Part shown: in pieces, positions 19,604 to 29,051 of the stretch | Layout: each line of letters begins with the position of its first letter | How positions within the stretch are numbered: position 1 is the stretch's first letter | From: Paenisporosarcina sp. HGH0030 | GTDB lineage: Bacteria > Bacillota > Bacilli > Bacillales_A > Planococcaceae | Assembly (NCBI RefSeq): GCF_000411295.1 | Contig: NZ_KE150421.1 | Span: 1,556,835 to 1,620,834, forward strand | Length of the DNA stretch: 64,000 nucleotides | Direction of reading: 5' to 3' | Program-made: the position numbers and the translations under genes | The notes under the pieces: model-generated | The model's database searches: none | What the model saw: only the letters and a program-made list of their open reading frames with translations | Told to the model about the DNA's origin: nothing

Positions 19604-19635
19604 GAGCTTTTGGCCAGTGCCAGAAGCTTTTTCTT
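19604..19635 (+). terminator. Terminator of the MurJ-like gene
   Basis: The stem AGCTTTTGGC / GCCAGAAGCT with loop CAGT and a T-rich tail lies 8 bases after the stop. Confidence 0.8.
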
Positions 19636-19753
19636 TTGATAAAGTCATTGTTAGACAATCATCATGAGTGAGGAGGCTCGCAAGTTCGTCCGAAGAAAAG
19701 AATCTGATTCGCTCTAATTTATATATAAAAAAATTGCCTTAATATAAAACTCA

Positions 19754-19787
19754 AAAGACCGTTTCGTATAAATACGAAACGGTCTTT
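19754..19787 (-). terminator. Terminator of the SLH glucosaminidase gene
   Basis: A perfect 16-bp stem (AAAGACCGTTTCGTAT and its complement) with a 2-base loop lies just past the stop at 19796. It is symmetric and could stop transcripts from both sides. Confidence 0.9.
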
Positions 19788-19795
19788 CCTATTTG

Positions 19796-21835
19796 CTAGT
19801 TAATTTTCTTTACAAGTGTGTTGTTTGCATCTTTTTCACGAATCCACCCGAAATCTGCAGGTGAATTTTGATCTGATAACACTTTAAACCACTTATATCC
19901 ATCCGTGCCAATGATTTCATCTAAAATCACCAATGGATAACCAAAGCTATTGTTAGCACCTAAATCTTTTGCTTTGTATGTGAATAATAGATTATCTGAT
20001 TTGACTTCAGGAGTAGACCTCACGTTGATTACACCATTATGAGCTGTCATTGCCAATTGTTTCGCATTTACTCCACTATCCTTGTAACCTAGTAAAGTAT
20101 CCCCACGCCACATATATTGAGCAATCTTAGCTCCCCAGTTTGGATCAGAAGCATAATGAACATTCATACCTGAAGATTTATTTCCAGGTGCCAAACCTTT
20201 AGCATATGAGCCAGTAGGTGGACCATAGTTTAAATTCACATAACGTGTCACGAATGCCACGACACTATCTTCAGGTTTGATATATGATTCTCCATCTTCA
20301 GGTGTTGAATCGAATACTTTAATACCGAAAAGATTGTTCTTCGTCTGTGCATTCACACTCATTCCTGAATCACTCTCATGCATCGCCGCACTAAGGATGA
20401 AGAGTGCGTTCACATTATAAATACTTTCCACTTCTTTCAAGAAAGCACCTAGCCCAATCAGCTTCGATTTGGTTAATGCCGTAGGATATTTTGAAGAAAC
20501 AGTCTGTAAACGATCCATAATATAAAGATTCAATTCATCTGCTGTATAGTTCGTTTTACTTCTTGCTGATAAGTATTGGAAATATGGATAGTGCTGACCT
20601 GCGAAAACACCATTTTCATGATAGAAATTGACGCCATCCTGAGAATAATATTTTTGAAGATTCGTCATAAATATTGGTGCAGGTCCAATTTGATAGCCAC
20701 CATAACCAAATGACTTATTGGCATGATTATAAGTGAAATGTGTTAACACACCTGTAGATGACGGCATGTAGTAATCTTTATTTGTAATCAACTCTTGCGG
20801 AATATATTCAATTTCACTTTGTTTTGCAAAACCAATTGTCCCACCAGCTTGAACTTTTACATATCTGTCATTGGACTCTAGTAATTTTAATTCTCTACCA
20901 TATTGAATATATGTGGCTTGTTTTGAAAAACTAGTATCTGAATAAATGACAGTTGTTGATCCTGGCGTGTAATGCTTTGCATAAGCAAGACCTTCTTTAA
21001 TTTGAATCATTTCATTACCTTTATAGATTGCTTTGGCAGAAGGGTTACTTCTGAAAGCAGAAGCTGCAGCATCGTATGTAATATATTCCGATTGCCCTTT
21101 CACAAGTTGACCATCTTTAATGATGGCATTGTAGTATTTAGTTGTATCAATAGGTGGCTTAGGTTCAGGTGTTGGCTCTGGAACCGTGGGTGGTGTTGGC
21201 ACATAGCTCTCTTTCGCTTCTAAGAAACGTACGATAAATGCGGCTGCTTGCGCTCGAGTCGCATTAGATTTCGGTTCAAATCTCATTGTCCCATCGTCAT
21301 TCGGAATACCGTTTATAATTCCGTAATTAGTTGCATGAAAAATTGCTAATTTCGTTCCTGAGGTCATTAAACTAGCATCTGAAAATAGGGTTTCTTTTTT
21401 AACTAATTCCATTTTACTGTAGATCAATGCATTTTCAATGGTCAAAGCAACTTGCTCACGTGTAATCAAGGCATCAGGATTAAATCTATCTGATGTTACC
21501 CCTTGCATAATACCTGCACCGGCCACAGCATTAACTGAAGTAGCCAATGTCATATTTGGTGTGACATCTTTAAAAGTGGCTTGTGCTTCAGGTAAATTCA
21601 AAGCCCTTTTTATGAATGCTGCAAATTGAGCACGTGTTACTTGTTCTTCTTGGCCGTATTTTCCTTCTCCATAACCTAACAATATTCCCCGTTTAACAGC
21701 TTCTCTCATCTCAGGTGCTAAAGTACCGGTAATATCATCATGGCTATCGGCTTTTACTTTTTGTGTCGTCAATAACATCGTAAATGCCAACGTGAACATG
21801 ACCACAAGAAGCAAACCCTTCTTTATATGTTTCAT
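19796..21835 (-). CDS. SLH-anchored N-acetylglucosaminidase (autolysin)
   Basis: 679 residues: signal peptide (about 1-29, ending VKA), three SLH repeats (about 35-205), a Pro-rich linker (TPPTVPEPTPEPKPP), SH3-like segments, a GH73-type glucosaminidase domain and a further C-terminal SH3-like segment. The catalytic Glu is in AAMHESDSGMS, followed by NNLFGIKVFD and the YVNLNYG region typical of LytD/AcmA-type enzymes. It would cut glycan strands of the cell's own wall. The frame extends to a TTG and an ATG upstream, but GGAGG is 8 bases before ATG 21835, giving MKHIKKG. Confidence 0.88.
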   Translation of the reverse strand: MKHIKKGLLLVVMFTLAFTMLLTTQKVKADSHDDITGTLAPEMREAVKRGILLGYGEGKYGQEEQVTRAQFAAFIKRALNLPEAQATFKDVTPNMTLATSVNAVAGAGIMQGVTSDRFNPDALITREQVALTIENALIYSKMELVKKETLFSDASLMTSGTKLAIFHATNYGIINGIPNDDGTMRFEPKSNATRAQAAAFIVRFLEAKESYVPTPPTVPEPTPEPKPPIDTTKYYNAIIKDGQLVKGQSEYITYDAAASAFRSNPSAKAIYKGNEMIQIKEGLAYAKHYTPGSTTVIYSDTSFSKQATYIQYGRELKLLESNDRYVKVQAGGTIGFAKQSEIEYIPQELITNKDYYMPSSTGVLTHFTYNHANKSFGYGGYQIGPAPIFMTNLQKYYSQDGVNFYHENGVFAGQHYPYFQYLSARSKTNYTADELNLYIMDRLQTVSSKYPTALTKSKLIGLGAFLKEVESIYNVNALFILSAAMHESDSGMSVNAQTKNNLFGIKVFDSTPEDGESYIKPEDSVVAFVTRYVNLNYGPPTGSYAKGLAPGNKSSGMNVHYASDPNWGAKIAQYMWRGDTLLGYKDSGVNAKQLAMTAHNGVINVRSTPEVKSDNLLFTYKAKDLGANNSFGYPLVILDEIIGTDGYKWFKVLSDQNSPADFGWIREKDANNTLVKKIN

Positions 21836-21954
21836 TCTCATTTCCTCCAATTATTGTGACTATTTCCATTTTAATAGAATAATTGGTATAATAAAAGGTT
21901 TTTTGGGTAATTATAAAATAGATAAAGATTTTTACCCATATAATGAAACAAAAT

Positions 21955-21990
21955 GAAAAGCCATTCGTCTAAATTAGTACGAATGACTTC
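21955..21990. repeat. Near-palindrome similar to the neighbouring terminator
   Basis: AAGCCATTCGT / ACGAATGACTT pair with one mismatch. The sequence closely resembles the terminator at 22040-22074 (AAGCCATTTG / CAAATGACTT), as if one were a diverged copy of the other. Confidence 0.4.
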
Positions 21991-22039
21991 TTATTAATTA
22001 AAAGGTTTAACCCTACAAAATTTGGGGATATTAATAATA

Positions 22040-22074
22040 AAAAAAAGCCATTTGCCTTATTAGACAAATGACTT
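22040..22074 (-). terminator. Terminator of the NlpC/P60-SLH gene
   Basis: On the minus strand the stem GTCATTTGTC / GGCAAATGGC is followed by eight T. It begins 12 bases after the stop. Confidence 0.85.
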
Positions 22075-22085
22075 CGAACATAATA

Positions 22086-23108
22086 TTATTTTGCCAATTT
22101 AGCGCTGTACACTGCTGCTGAGAATTCAGCACGAGATGCTTCAGCATTAACTTTGTAATACGATGTTTGGAAAACTGTTGTTTGATCAATTGTTTTTAAT
22201 GCAACAATTGGATCGTGAGCCCAATACGTTTTTGGAACATCATTATAGATAGAGGCCGTGTGAACTTGATTTTCTGTTGCAGCAGAAATTTTGAATGCAC
22301 GGTCTAAAATTACGGCTAATTGTGATTTTGTTAAAGAATCATTCATTCCAAATCTTCCTGAAGTATAACCACTTAATATACCTGCTTCGTTCATTGCCGC
22401 TATATCTTTTGCAAAAGTATGATTTGTTGGAACATCAGAAAATCGAGATTGATTTTTAGGCGTTAATTTTAATACTCTATTTACCATCGCGGCAGCTTGT
22501 CCACGAGTAACTTCAGCATTCGGACGGAATTGTTGGTTTTCAAAACCATTGATTACACCATCCATATTTAGTTCCTTAATTGCTACATAGGCTGGATGCG
22601 TTGACTTCACATCCGTGAAATTACCATTTGTTACGGGTGGTGTAGATGCAACTGATGCACTTCCAATTCGTTTAGCACCCATATAATATTTTCCCCAGTA
22701 GTATGGGTCGTTTATGCTCGCTATTGCAATTCCTTTAGAAGAGGTTGCTGAGATAAATTGGCTATTTCCAATATAAATTCCTACATGTGATGTGTATCCC
22801 AAGTTATCGAAGAAAACTAAGTCTCCCGGTTGAAGATTTGATTTTGAAACAGAAGTGCCCTGTGAATATTGATTGGCAGCTGTTCTATTTAATGATATAC
22901 CAGCAGTATTTTTGAAAACATAAGATGTATATCCAGAGCAGTCAAACCCTGATGGAGTAATTCCACCATATTGGTATGGGACGCCCTGTAATGTTTTAGC
23001 GTAGTTCACGATTTCATTTCCTGTTGAAGCACTGGCTTGAGTCGTCATAAATGGCGCCACTGAGATCAGTAACACAGCGATGATCATCTGAGTAATACGT
23101 TTCTTCAT
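22086..23108 (-). CDS. NlpC/P60 endopeptidase with C-terminal SLH repeats
   Basis: 340 residues. Signal peptide (about 1-28), NlpC/P60 domain (about 30-150: catalytic Cys in GFDCSGYTSYVF, GDLVFF, catalytic His in TSHVGIYIG), then three SLH repeats (about 165-335; VTRGQAAAM, LTKSQLAVI, SRAEFSAAV). It cuts peptidoglycan peptides while bound to the wall polymer. The frame runs 16 codons further upstream, but GAGGTGG sits just before ATG 23108 and the signal peptide starts there. Its catalytic domain resembles that of the partial gene at 1-348, and both have WalR-type triple sites upstream. Confidence 0.9.
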   Translation of the reverse strand: MKKRITQMIIAVLLISVAPFMTTQASASTGNEIVNYAKTLQGVPYQYGGITPSGFDCSGYTSYVFKNTAGISLNRTAANQYSQGTSVSKSNLQPGDLVFFDNLGYTSHVGIYIGNSQFISATSSKGIAIASINDPYYWGKYYMGAKRIGSASVASTPPVTNGNFTDVKSTHPAYVAIKELNMDGVINGFENQQFRPNAEVTRGQAAAMVNRVLKLTPKNQSRFSDVPTNHTFAKDIAAMNEAGILSGYTSGRFGMNDSLTKSQLAVILDRAFKISAATENQVHTASIYNDVPKTYWAHDPIVALKTIDQTTVFQTSYYKVNAEASRAEFSAAVYSAKLAK

Positions 23109-23211
23109 TTTCCACCTCATGTAATTTTTGGAACCTAGACATAATATCTGGTTCATTTCTATAGTTTTAACAATCTATTTTAAATAATATCAGACATTTC
23201 ATGATAGTTAC

Positions 23212-23239
23212 TTTACGTTTAGGTTACAATTGTGTAACA
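23212..23239 (-). promoter_or_regulatory. WalR-type phased half-sites upstream of NlpC/P60-SLH gene
   Basis: On the minus strand TGTTAC-N5-TGTAAC fits the WalR consensus exactly, and a third hexamer CGTAAA (one mismatch) follows after another 5 bases. The block is 104 bases before the start, close to the 89 bases of the similar block at 437-464. Binding is inferred. Confidence 0.6.
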
Positions 23240-23253
23240 ATCGACAGAATATT

Positions 23254-23290
23254 AAAAAACTCGAGGCGATAAACGCTTCGAGTTTTTCTT
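23254..23290 (-). terminator. Terminator of the SLH subtilase gene
   Basis: AAACTCGAGGCG / CGCTTCGAGTTT with A and T tracts on the two sides, 3 bases past the stop at 23293. Confidence 0.88.
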
Positions 23291-23292
23291 TT

Positions 23293-25197
23293 TTATTTAA
23301 AGACTGTCGGTTTTTGGGCTCTTGCTAAGAACACACTGTACGTTGACCTTGTCATTTTTAAATGAGGTTGGAATTGTGTTGTCGAAATACCTTTTGCTAT
23401 TCCTTGTTGAACTAATGCCTGAATGGCTTCATAACTTGCCATGCCTGTATTCATATCAGAAAAAGGTAAACCTTTATTAGGATCGCTTGGGAACATGAAT
23501 GCATTTTGTATGAGAATGGCCATCTCTGCGCGAGTCACAGCTTGATTAGGCTTAAATGTACCATCCGGAAAACCTGATAGAATTCCTTCTTCTAATGCAG
23601 ACTGGATGTAGCCGGATGCAAAATTACCAGAACCTACATCTTTAAATGAAGTGACTCTCTCTTCCCCATTCAAATCCTTTGCTCGTCCAAGTAATGCTAC
23701 TGCTTCAGCTCTTGTAATTGCTTTAGATGGCTTAAATGATCCATCCTTATAACCATTCATTTGTTCTTTAAAGAACAAATAGCTGATATGACTTGAATAC
23801 CACTGGGATTGATTCAAGTCTGTGAACGCCGGATTTCTTAATGTCACATTCACTTTTTCTGTCATAGCAGCTCCATTTTTCATTACAAAAGTAAAATTAA
23901 ATGAATAAGTTCCCGCAGGACGATACAGTTCCCACTTTGAGCCTGCCACTTCTTTTAGGGTAGTCCCATTTTCTGTTAGCTTCCAACTACTCACAGCATC
24001 TTTATTTTGTAATGTAAACAAGATCTGACCATTTGCTACTTTGGATTCCAAGAATGGTAGTTCTGTAATGATAGGCTCATAGGTAGCGACTCCATACCCA
24101 AACGTTTCATCTCGTCCTACTGCACCTAAATCCGTGGCTGTCACTTGCAACATTTGACGCAACTTTACATTTGATGCATTTGGGAATCGTTCTTTATAAA
24201 GTGCCAACACTCCGGTAACATGTGGAGCAGCCATAGAAGTACCTGATTGAGAAAAATATCCGTTCTTTAGGCCATCCGTTGTATCCAAATTTCTCGGATA
24301 TGTACTAACTATAGATGAACCTGGTGCTGCAATTTCAACTTCCGGTCCACTTGAAGATTCAAGTAATTTCTCGTTTGTTGCAGTTATAGCAGAAACACCG
24401 ATGACACTGTCATATTTTGCTGGGTATTGAACACTATCTTTTTGCAAAGACTCTCCCTCGTTACCAGCAGCGGCTACTAGCACCATCCCACTTTGATACG
24501 CTTTATCCAATACCATGCGAAGAGCGGGGTCATCCCCGTTAGTTGTAACACTTATATTTAAAATATCTATATCATTCTTAATGGCCCACTCTACACCAGC
24601 GACTAAACTGGCAGTAGAACCGCCTCCATTACGATTTAACGATTTAATTGCAAATAATTCAACATTTGGCGCTACACCTTGAATACCTGCATTATTCTTC
24701 AGCGCAGCTATTGTTCCCGCAACATGTGTTCCATGACCGTTGTCATCATCGTAAGAAACAGATTGTGGGCATTTCTCTTCTAAACTGCAAAAGCCTCCAC
24801 GAACAAACAAATCGGAATGCTCCGTGTCAATTCCTGTATCCAGAATGCCTACCTTAACGCCTTTTCCTGTATAGGGTGTAACTTGTGTAGGCGTTACTTT
24901 AAGTTGTTTAAAGGATACTGGGACTGAATCCGCTGAAATTTGATAATCAAAATCTGGCAGGATTTGAACATTTGATGAATCCATCTTAAGTTCATTCAGT
25001 TGTGAAGATGTTACTTCAAGTTCAACTACCGGGATAGTGTCGAATTCACGCAGTATCTTGTAATTATTGAGTAACTCTCTCTGACTATCGTTTACTTTTA
25101 CTAGAATGTGATGCGTTGTTTCAGCAACTACTTCATGATTGGGTAAACTCCCAAAAAGTAAAAGCGTAGACAAAGCAATACTCCCAATGTATTTCAC
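23293..25197 (-). CDS. SLH-anchored subtilisin-like serine protease
   Basis: 634 residues: signal peptide (1-25), I9-type propeptide (about 28-87), S8 catalytic domain with Asp120 (GILDTGID), His155 (DNGHGTHVAGT), oxyanion Asn247 (AAAGNEG) and Ser322 (SGTSMAAPHVTG), a beta-rich linker domain (about 375-455) and three C-terminal SLH repeats (about 458-630). All catalytic residues are present, so it should be active at the cell surface, where it could process other surface proteins or degrade external protein. The start is GTG 25197 with AGGGGG 7 bases upstream. A CSLEEKCPQ insertion adds two Cys near the active-site loop, a possible disulfide. Confidence 0.92.
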   Translation of the reverse strand: MKYIGSIALSTLLLFGSLPNHEVVAETTHHILVKVNDSQRELLNNYKILREFDTIPVVELEVTSSQLNELKMDSSNVQILPDFDYQISADSVPVSFKQLKVTPTQVTPYTGKGVKVGILDTGIDTEHSDLFVRGGFCSLEEKCPQSVSYDDDNGHGTHVAGTIAALKNNAGIQGVAPNVELFAIKSLNRNGGGSTASLVAGVEWAIKNDIDILNISVTTNGDDPALRMVLDKAYQSGMVLVAAAGNEGESLQKDSVQYPAKYDSVIGVSAITATNEKLLESSSGPEVEIAAPGSSIVSTYPRNLDTTDGLKNGYFSQSGTSMAAPHVTGVLALYKERFPNASNVKLRQMLQVTATDLGAVGRDETFGYGVATYEPIITELPFLESKVANGQILFTLQNKDAVSSWKLTENGTTLKEVAGSKWELYRPAGTYSFNFTFVMKNGAAMTEKVNVTLRNPAFTDLNQSQWYSSHISYLFFKEQMNGYKDGSFKPSKAITRAEAVALLGRAKDLNGEERVTSFKDVGSGNFASGYIQSALEEGILSGFPDGTFKPNQAVTRAEMAILIQNAFMFPSDPNKGLPFSDMNTGMASYEAIQALVQQGIAKGISTTQFQPHLKMTRSTYSVFLARAQKPTVFK

Positions 25198-25248
25198 GGT
25201 ATCGCCCCCTATCTTTTTTTCTCATTATACTTTTAATTGACTCATATG

Positions 25249-25287
25249 AAAAACGCTGACCTAAATTTTCTTTAGATCAGCGTTTTT
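25249..25287 (-). terminator. Terminator of the SLH amidase gene
   Basis: AAAACGCTGACCTAAA pairs with TTTAGATCAGCGTTTT (one mismatch). It lies directly after the stop at 25292 and is usable in both directions. Confidence 0.88.
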
Positions 25288-25291
25288 GGTT

Positions 25292-26752
25292 TTAATGAAG
25301 TTTAGGAGAAGGTTTGCCGTTTACCGTGTTATATAATGGTAACACATCTTTTCGCCCTTCATAGTGGTAGAAATAGTCAAGAGTTGCCATGAAGATAGCT
25401 TTTGCCATTTGATCACGACGTGTAGTTGATGCGATATACGCATTATCAGTCTTGTTATCGATAAATCCGATCTCTGCTAAAGCTGCAGGCATTGTATTCT
25501 CACGCAATACATAGTAGTTCCCAGGTCTAGCACCACGGTCTGCCAAATCCCATGCTTCCAGCATACGATTTTGAATATATGTGGCAAGAGCCTTGGAATC
25601 ATTTACATATGGATTAGTTGCAGCTGTTCGATAATAATAAGTTTCTGTTCCATTTGCTGAACCATTCAGTGCATTTGCATGCATACTGATGAAAATATCA
25701 CCATTGTTTTGTGAAGCAAATTTAGTACGTGCCCCCAACTCAAGAAAAACATCTGTGGATCTTGTCAATTTTGCTTGAATTGGTGTTTTATCGAAATATG
25801 TCTTAATTGATTTGGAAATGCTCAATACGACATCTTTTTCTTTATAACCAAACCCCTGAGCGCCTGGATCATGTGCACCGTGACCTGGATCGATGATGAC
25901 AACTAAATCGCTAGGTACAGTAGTAGGTGGCGGTGTTACGACAGGAGGCTTTGGATTATTCGGATCTGGCACATCTATTTGGATATATGAACTATGTACA
26001 AATCCTTCTTTTCCATTTACACGTATGAAAGACCAATCTCCAATTGTATATCCATATTCAACGACTTGTCCCTTGTTTACTTTTACCAAAGAAGGGTATT
26101 GTGTATTAGGACCAGTGCGGACGTTTAAACTATCTACATTTACATACATAGGACGGTTAAACGTTTGTTCATCAGACGTACGGAATTGACTATGAATTCC
26201 ACGAGCTAAGAATACAGAGAAGTCTGCTCGAATAATCGTCTCAGATGCACCAAATGAACCGTCAGCATAACCTTGAGCGATTCCTTTTTCCATCAGACGA
26301 GAAGAAGCAATTGATACAGAGTTTGCTCCATAGCCAAATGAACGACTAATTAAAAGAGCCATTTCACCACGAGTCAAAGTTTTGTTAGGCTGGAATTGGC
26401 CATTAGGGTAACCTGAAATAATCCCCTTATTTACCATTTGTTGAATATAACCAGATGCAAAATAGTTTGAAGAGACATCTGAAAAGGATGTTGTCTTTTT
26501 CTCTCCATTCAAACCAAGTGCACGCCCTAGCATAGCAGCAGCCTGTCCACGCGTTACTTGTTGGTTCGGTGAGAAGGATGTCGAAGAAATTCCGTTCGCA
26601 ATTCCTCCTTCTACTAAATAATAGATTTCCTCTTGGGCTCTATGGGTAGTTCCAACATCACTAAATGATGTGTTAGCCGAAGCTTGTGTTACAGGAAACC
26701 CTAATCCAATGAATACTGCAGCAAAGAAAGCATACAACCATAATTTTTTCAA
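25292..26752 (-). CDS. SLH-anchored N-acetylmuramoyl-L-alanine amidase
   Basis: 486 residues: signal peptide (about 1-27), three SLH repeats (about 28-200; VTRGQAAAM, LTRGEMALL, IIRADFSVF), an SH3b domain (about 205-265; LNVRTGPNTQYP), a Pro linker and an Amidase_3 domain (about 285-480). The zinc ligands are His in IIDPGHGAHDPG, Glu in YKEKDVV and His in ISMHANAL; the catalytic Glu is in AALAEIGFID. It releases stem peptides from glycan strands. The open frame extends upstream without a signal peptide. TTG 26752, 11 bases after GGAG, gives the signal peptide MKKLWLYAFF and is chosen. Confidence 0.88.
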   Translation of the reverse strand: MKKLWLYAFFAAVFIGLGFPVTQASANTSFSDVGTTHRAQEEIYYLVEGGIANGISSTSFSPNQQVTRGQAAAMLGRALGLNGEKKTTSFSDVSSNYFASGYIQQMVNKGIISGYPNGQFQPNKTLTRGEMALLISRSFGYGANSVSIASSRLMEKGIAQGYADGSFGASETIIRADFSVFLARGIHSQFRTSDEQTFNRPMYVNVDSLNVRTGPNTQYPSLVKVNKGQVVEYGYTIGDWSFIRVNGKEGFVHSSYIQIDVPDPNNPKPPVVTPPPTTVPSDLVVIIDPGHGAHDPGAQGFGYKEKDVVLSISKSIKTYFDKTPIQAKLTRSTDVFLELGARTKFASQNNGDIFISMHANALNGSANGTETYYYRTAATNPYVNDSKALATYIQNRMLEAWDLADRGARPGNYYVLRENTMPAALAEIGFIDNKTDNAYIASTTRRDQMAKAIFMATLDYFYHYEGRKDVLPLYNTVNGKPSPKLH

Positions 26753-26779
26753 ATCGCAAAATTCTCCTTTTTCTATGTT

Positions 26780-26796
26780 GTAACGAAATCGTAACA
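26780..26796 (-). promoter_or_regulatory. Imperfect WalR-type site before the amidase gene
   Basis: TGTTAC-N5-CGTTAC on the minus strand differs from the WalR consensus by one base. It is only 28 bases before the chosen start, so it would lie near or inside the 5' leader and could only repress. It may be chance. Confidence 0.25.
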
Positions 26797-26889
26797 TAAA
26801 ATTTGCCAAATTTCTATGTTTCTATTGGTCTATATTTTACCAATAATCGACTTTTCACTCTAGTTTGCTGTATTTTAATTGGAGAATAT

Positions 26890-26931
26890 AAATTACAAAA
26901 GACCTCACTCTGTGAGGTCTTTTGTAATTTA
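26890..26931 (-). terminator. Long perfect terminator overlapping a stop codon
   Basis: A 19-bp stem (outer part AAATTACAAAAGACC, inner CTCAC / GTGAG) has loop TCTG. The stop codon of the SLH gene at 26929-26931 overlaps its edge. A and T tracts on both sides suggest bidirectional use. Confidence 0.9.
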
Positions 26932-28872
26932 GTTAATGAATTTGACAGATTGTAAGAAGTTATAAAGAATTTTCGCCATTTGGCCACGTTCAGTATCTTG
27001 TGAAGGACCAAACGTTCCATTGCTGTAACCGTTGATGTATCCAGCTTGATAAACTTTTTGAACGTGTGGTCGTGCAGTGTTACCGATGTAACGGTAATCT
27101 GTAAAATCCGTAATCTTTTTAGTCGTGTCTACTTTAACGCCATCAGTGCCGATAAAATCAAGTGCACGGCTAATCATGATTGCCGCTTCATCACGAGAAA
27201 TTTCATCATATGGACGGAATTTACCTTTCGCATCACCCTTAACAATTCCAGCTTCAACTACTGCTGCAATTTCACCATTAAGATTGAAAGCTTGTTTTGA
27301 AGAGACGTCAGTAAATTTAACATCTGAAGATTTCGAAATTAATCCAAGACCGCGAGATAAAATTGCAGCAAACTCACCACGTGTAATTTCACGGTTTGGA
27401 GAGAATGTTGTTGCAGTCGTCCCTTTAACTACCATACGAGAAGCTAATTTCTCAACATATTCTTCTGACCAGTTTTTACCGTTATTTACATCATTAAATG
27501 TCTTGAAGTTCTCAATTAGTGTGTAAACCGAGTTACTGTTACGGTAAAGATTAGCTCCTTTATCTTCTACAAATGTCGGAACTGCTACGACTGAACCGTC
27601 AGCATTGACTACCACACCAACTGTTGTTAATGGGTTTAAGGTTGTAGAAGTACTAATTGAACGTTGAACAGGTTTACTGAAGTTTTTCAATTCGATTGTT
27701 TTATTATCCGGTGCTACTAATGAAAGTTTGAAATCAATTGCATCAGATAGTGTTTTAAATCCAGCTTTACCTGCTAGTGGGTTTGCGACTTCATCAACTG
27801 TTACTACTAATTTTAATTCAGCAGAAGCAACACCTAGCGACGCAGCAGCTGCCAAAAGGTCAATCTGAGAAACAGGAACTTCATATGTAGCGTCTCCAGA
27901 AGCGATAACAACTACCGCTTCACCGTTTTTGTTTTTGAGAGCACTTAATATTGTTGCAGGAATACTTACAACTTCAACACCAGCATCTAATTTAACAACT
28001 AACGCTTCAACAGTTGCCGCTTTCGTAATTGCATCGATTACAGATTGTGGATTTGACTCAATTGTTGATCCACCCGTTGATACCTCATCTTTATTTACCT
28101 CAACTGGAGGTGGTGTTGGTCCTGGAGTACCACCGCCTGGATTTCCTGTGTCGACACCGAATTTTCCGTCATAAATAGTCGCAACTTTTGCAAAAGCAGG
28201 TTTAGCGTCATTAATTATTCCAACACTCAAGATATCTTGGAGCTCATCAAAAACTCTAGTTAATATGAACTTATCTGTAATTGCTTTTTTTACATCTGGA
28301 TAACTTGTTGGGGAAATTAGTGCATTCACAAATTCGTTAAATAAAGTTGTCCCTTTTGTATTGTTCGCATAGTTAGTAAAAACTTTAGTTTCAGTTTCTA
28401 CTAAGAATGAAGTAAAAGTAGCTTTTGTAAATGTAGTAGAACCTACTTGTACATCAAATGCTTTTTGTAATTCAGCATCACTTACCTTTGAGTAGAAACT
28501 ATTAATAGAAGCTTTTAAGTTAGTTGTTGTACTTGCGGCAAATAAAGGAAGAAGATACGTAAGAACTTTCTGCTCTTCAGCAGTTAAAGTACTTTTATTA
28601 AGCATTCTTTCTGCAACATCTACCCAGTCACTTTTGGCAGCTAAGTAATTTTGGGCTGCATGTAATTTAGATAAGTCATCTTTAGTCAAACTTGGATCCG
28701 CATAAACTACATCTAATTGATTAAGGAACGTTTCCACGTTACTAGGTAGAGAATCCTGCTCTGCTGCACTCGCCTTCTCGGCATTTATACCTACTGCTAT
28801 CACGGGTGTGAATGCAACCGCTCCTGCGATTATTGCTTTTATAGTCTTATTATCACTAGAAAATTTAGTCAT
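26929..28872 (-). CDS. SLH surface protein with uncharacterised N-terminal domains
   Basis: 647 residues. The signal-like N-terminus is unusual (TIKAIIAGAVAFTPVIAVG, cleavage probably at ASA). A helical region (about 40-230) follows, then a Gly/Pro linker (NPGGGTPGPTPPPVEV) and a beta/alpha domain (about 255-450; VVSIPATILSALKNKNGEAV, VPVSQIDLLA) of a kind seen in other Bacillales surface proteins. Three C-terminal SLH repeats (about 465-645; ITRGEFAAI, ISRDEAAIM) end it. No catalytic motif is visible. It could be an adhesin, a stalk or a minor S-layer component. The SLH end is certain; the rest is not assigned. Confidence 0.8.
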   Translation of the reverse strand: MTKFSSDNKTIKAIIAGAVAFTPVIAVGINAEKASAAEQDSLPSNVETFLNQLDVVYADPSLTKDDLSKLHAAQNYLAAKSDWVDVAERMLNKSTLTAEEQKVLTYLLPLFAASTTTNLKASINSFYSKVSDAELQKAFDVQVGSTTFTKATFTSFLVETETKVFTNYANNTKGTTLFNEFVNALISPTSYPDVKKAITDKFILTRVFDELQDILSVGIINDAKPAFAKVATIYDGKFGVDTGNPGGGTPGPTPPPVEVNKDEVSTGGSTIESNPQSVIDAITKAATVEALVVKLDAGVEVVSIPATILSALKNKNGEAVVVIASGDATYEVPVSQIDLLAAAASLGVASAELKLVVTVDEVANPLAGKAGFKTLSDAIDFKLSLVAPDNKTIELKNFSKPVQRSISTSTTLNPLTTVGVVVNADGSVVAVPTFVEDKGANLYRNSNSVYTLIENFKTFNDVNNGKNWSEEYVEKLASRMVVKGTTATTFSPNREITRGEFAAILSRGLGLISKSSDVKFTDVSSKQAFNLNGEIAAVVEAGIVKGDAKGKFRPYDEISRDEAAIMISRALDFIGTDGVKVDTTKKITDFTDYRYIGNTARPHVQKVYQAGYINGYSNGTFGPSQDTERGQMAKILYNFLQSVKFIN

Positions 28873-29051
28873 TAAATCACCTCTTGGTTATATTTGCTTA
28901 TTCCGTAGTGTTTATTATAGTCCATAGATTTTCCAACCACAACCGAATTTACCAAATATATCGAAATTGGATTGTCTTTTCAATAAATCTACTTTGTTCA
29001 TGTCGAATTATGGTAATCTTATAGTAGAATTTATTTAGGAGGCGTCTGCGC

